Positions 5,610 through 6,362 of a stretch of DNA of 6,362 nucleotides are shown piece by piece. Origin of the DNA: an uncultured Oscillospiraceae bacterium. GTDB taxonomy: Bacteria; Bacillota; Clostridia; Oscillospirales; Oscillospiraceae. The position numbers and the translations under genes are program-made. The stretch is taken from NCBI GenBank assembly GCA_934670025.1, contig CAKUOS010000073.1:1-6362 (forward strand), read 5' to 3'. The notes under the pieces were generated by a model that worked only from the letters and a program-made list of their open reading frames with translations, did no database searches and was not told the DNA's origin. The first letter of the stretch is position 1; each line of letters begins with the position of its first letter.

Positions 5610-5832
5610 ATATTGGTGTTACCGCGACGAAAGACCGAGCATCCGCAAAAGCCGCGCCAAGAGAGAAGGGGTTTGGTGAGAGCCCTTCCGCTGGCGGCGG
5701 ATGCAGCCAGTCCCGAGCGGCCGCGCGACGAGTGCGGCGGGCGCTTCCCGATACAGAAGCGCTGAGATGTGCGCAAGCACGATCAGGGTGGTACCGCGAC
5801 TGACCTCGCCCCTGTTTAGGGGCGGGGTTTTT
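5610..5832 (+). promoter_or_regulatory. T-box riboswitch (alanine type) controlling alaS
   Basis: T-box leaders bind uncharged tRNA and prevent premature termination when the amino acid is scarce. The T-box AGGGTGGTACCGCG (5785-5798) is exact. The antiterminator pairs CAGGG (5784-5788) with CCCTG (5810-5814) and GCGA (5796-5799) with TCGC (5806-5809), leaving the seven-base bulge TGGTACC (5789-5795) that reads the tRNA acceptor end. Stem I includes GCATCCGC (5639-5646) paired with GCGGATGC (5697-5704). Its distal AGAGA bulge (5660-5664) and GGTGAGAG loop sit on the GAAGGG/CCCTTC stem (5665-5670/5683-5688). Further hairpins lie at 5741-5762 and 5769-5780 (GTGC-GCAA-GCAC). A plausible specifier is the alanine codon GCC (5706-5708) followed by A, just below stem I, although I could not fix the specifier loop with certainty. 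Alanine specificity is also implied by alaS downstream. Confidence 0.9.
5803..5832 (+). terminator. T-box-controlled intrinsic terminator
   Basis: ACCTCGCCCCT (5803-5813) pairs with AGGGGCGGGGT (5818-5828), with one T-G wobble and a GTTT loop, and runs into TTTTT (5828-5832). Bases 5806-5814 are also needed for the antiterminator, so the two folds exclude each other. It is also the first plus-strand terminator after the M56 gene and may end that operon's transcripts. Confidence 0.92.
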
Positions 5833-5845
5833 GTTTGTGAAAACC

Positions 5846-5995
5846 AGCTTTCCGGGAAGATGTAGGGGCCGATGCCCACATCGGCCCGTAGGGAACCATC
5901 GAATTCGCCGAAGAGTTTCGCGTTTCGGACGTGCATTCTGCCGGGCCGATGTGGGCATCGGCCCCTACAGGGTGCAGAGGAAAATCGGCCCCTAC
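5846..5995. repeat. Palindromic intergenic repeat element in the alaS leader
   Basis: The arm at 5861-5888 (beginning TGTAGGGGCC) is repeated perfectly, 28 of 28 bases, in inverted orientation at 5942-5969, with a 53-base spacer. Each arm is itself a hairpin: GGGCCGATG pairs with CATCGGCCC around four bases (5866-5887 and 5943-5964). A third partial copy, ATCGGCCCCTAC, lies at 5984-5995 in the same orientation as the second arm, and a palindromic flank TTTCCGGGAAGA precedes the first. The structure resembles the REP/MITE-like repeats of gut Firmicutes. No transposase or credible open frame lies inside. It sits entirely between the T-box terminator and the alaS ribosome binding site, so it is transcribed. 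Confidence 0.85.
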
Positions 5996-6018
5996 GCGGA
6001 AAATGAAACACGTATTAA

Positions 6019-6362
<344 letters not shown>

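Overview
The window is GC-rich (roughly 60%) and densely coded. It carries a T-box riboswitch, a BlaI/M56 regulatory pair, canonical sigma-A promoters and palindromic intergenic repeats whose arms begin with TGTAGGGGCC. Together these suggest a high-GC gut Firmicute of the Oscillospiraceae/Ruminococcaceae type. That placement is an inference from style, not a match.

Layout. Positions 1-142 hold, on the minus strand, a promoter and the first 39 nucleotides of a tRNA-Arg(CCG). The tRNA sequence stops being tRNA exactly at the 3' edge of the anticodon loop. Next, also on the minus strand, is a YjjG-like HAD nucleotidase (143-823). A 35-bp near-perfect palindrome (853-887) separates it from the divergent tex gene (912-3077). 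The palindrome spells the same promoter (TTGTAT-17-TACAAT) on both strands. tex ends in a strong hairpin terminator that should work in both directions.

The most unusual locus is 3185-5564. A strong promoter overlapped by two palindromic operators drives a BlaI/MecI-type repressor (3249-3614) and, 12 bp later, a BlaR1-like M56 membrane metalloprotease (3627-5564). In place of the penicillin-binding sensor domain, the protease carries a phosphodiester glycosidase (NAGPA-type) domain on the outer side of the membrane. The repressor keeps an Asn-Phe pair in the context where S. aureus BlaI is cut. The fourth membrane segment ends in a lipobox-like LAAC. This looks like a signal-activated anti-repressor circuit whose input may be a sugar phosphodiester or cell-envelope glycopolymer, rather than an ordinary beta-lactam resistance module.

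The last kilobase is the start of alaS (6049 to the window end). It sits behind its own promoter, an alanine-type T-box leader with a mutually exclusive antiterminator and terminator, and a 28-bp perfect inverted repeat inserted between the terminator and the alaS ribosome binding site. The intergenic stretch 5565-6048 is therefore fully occupied by regulatory and repeat sequence.
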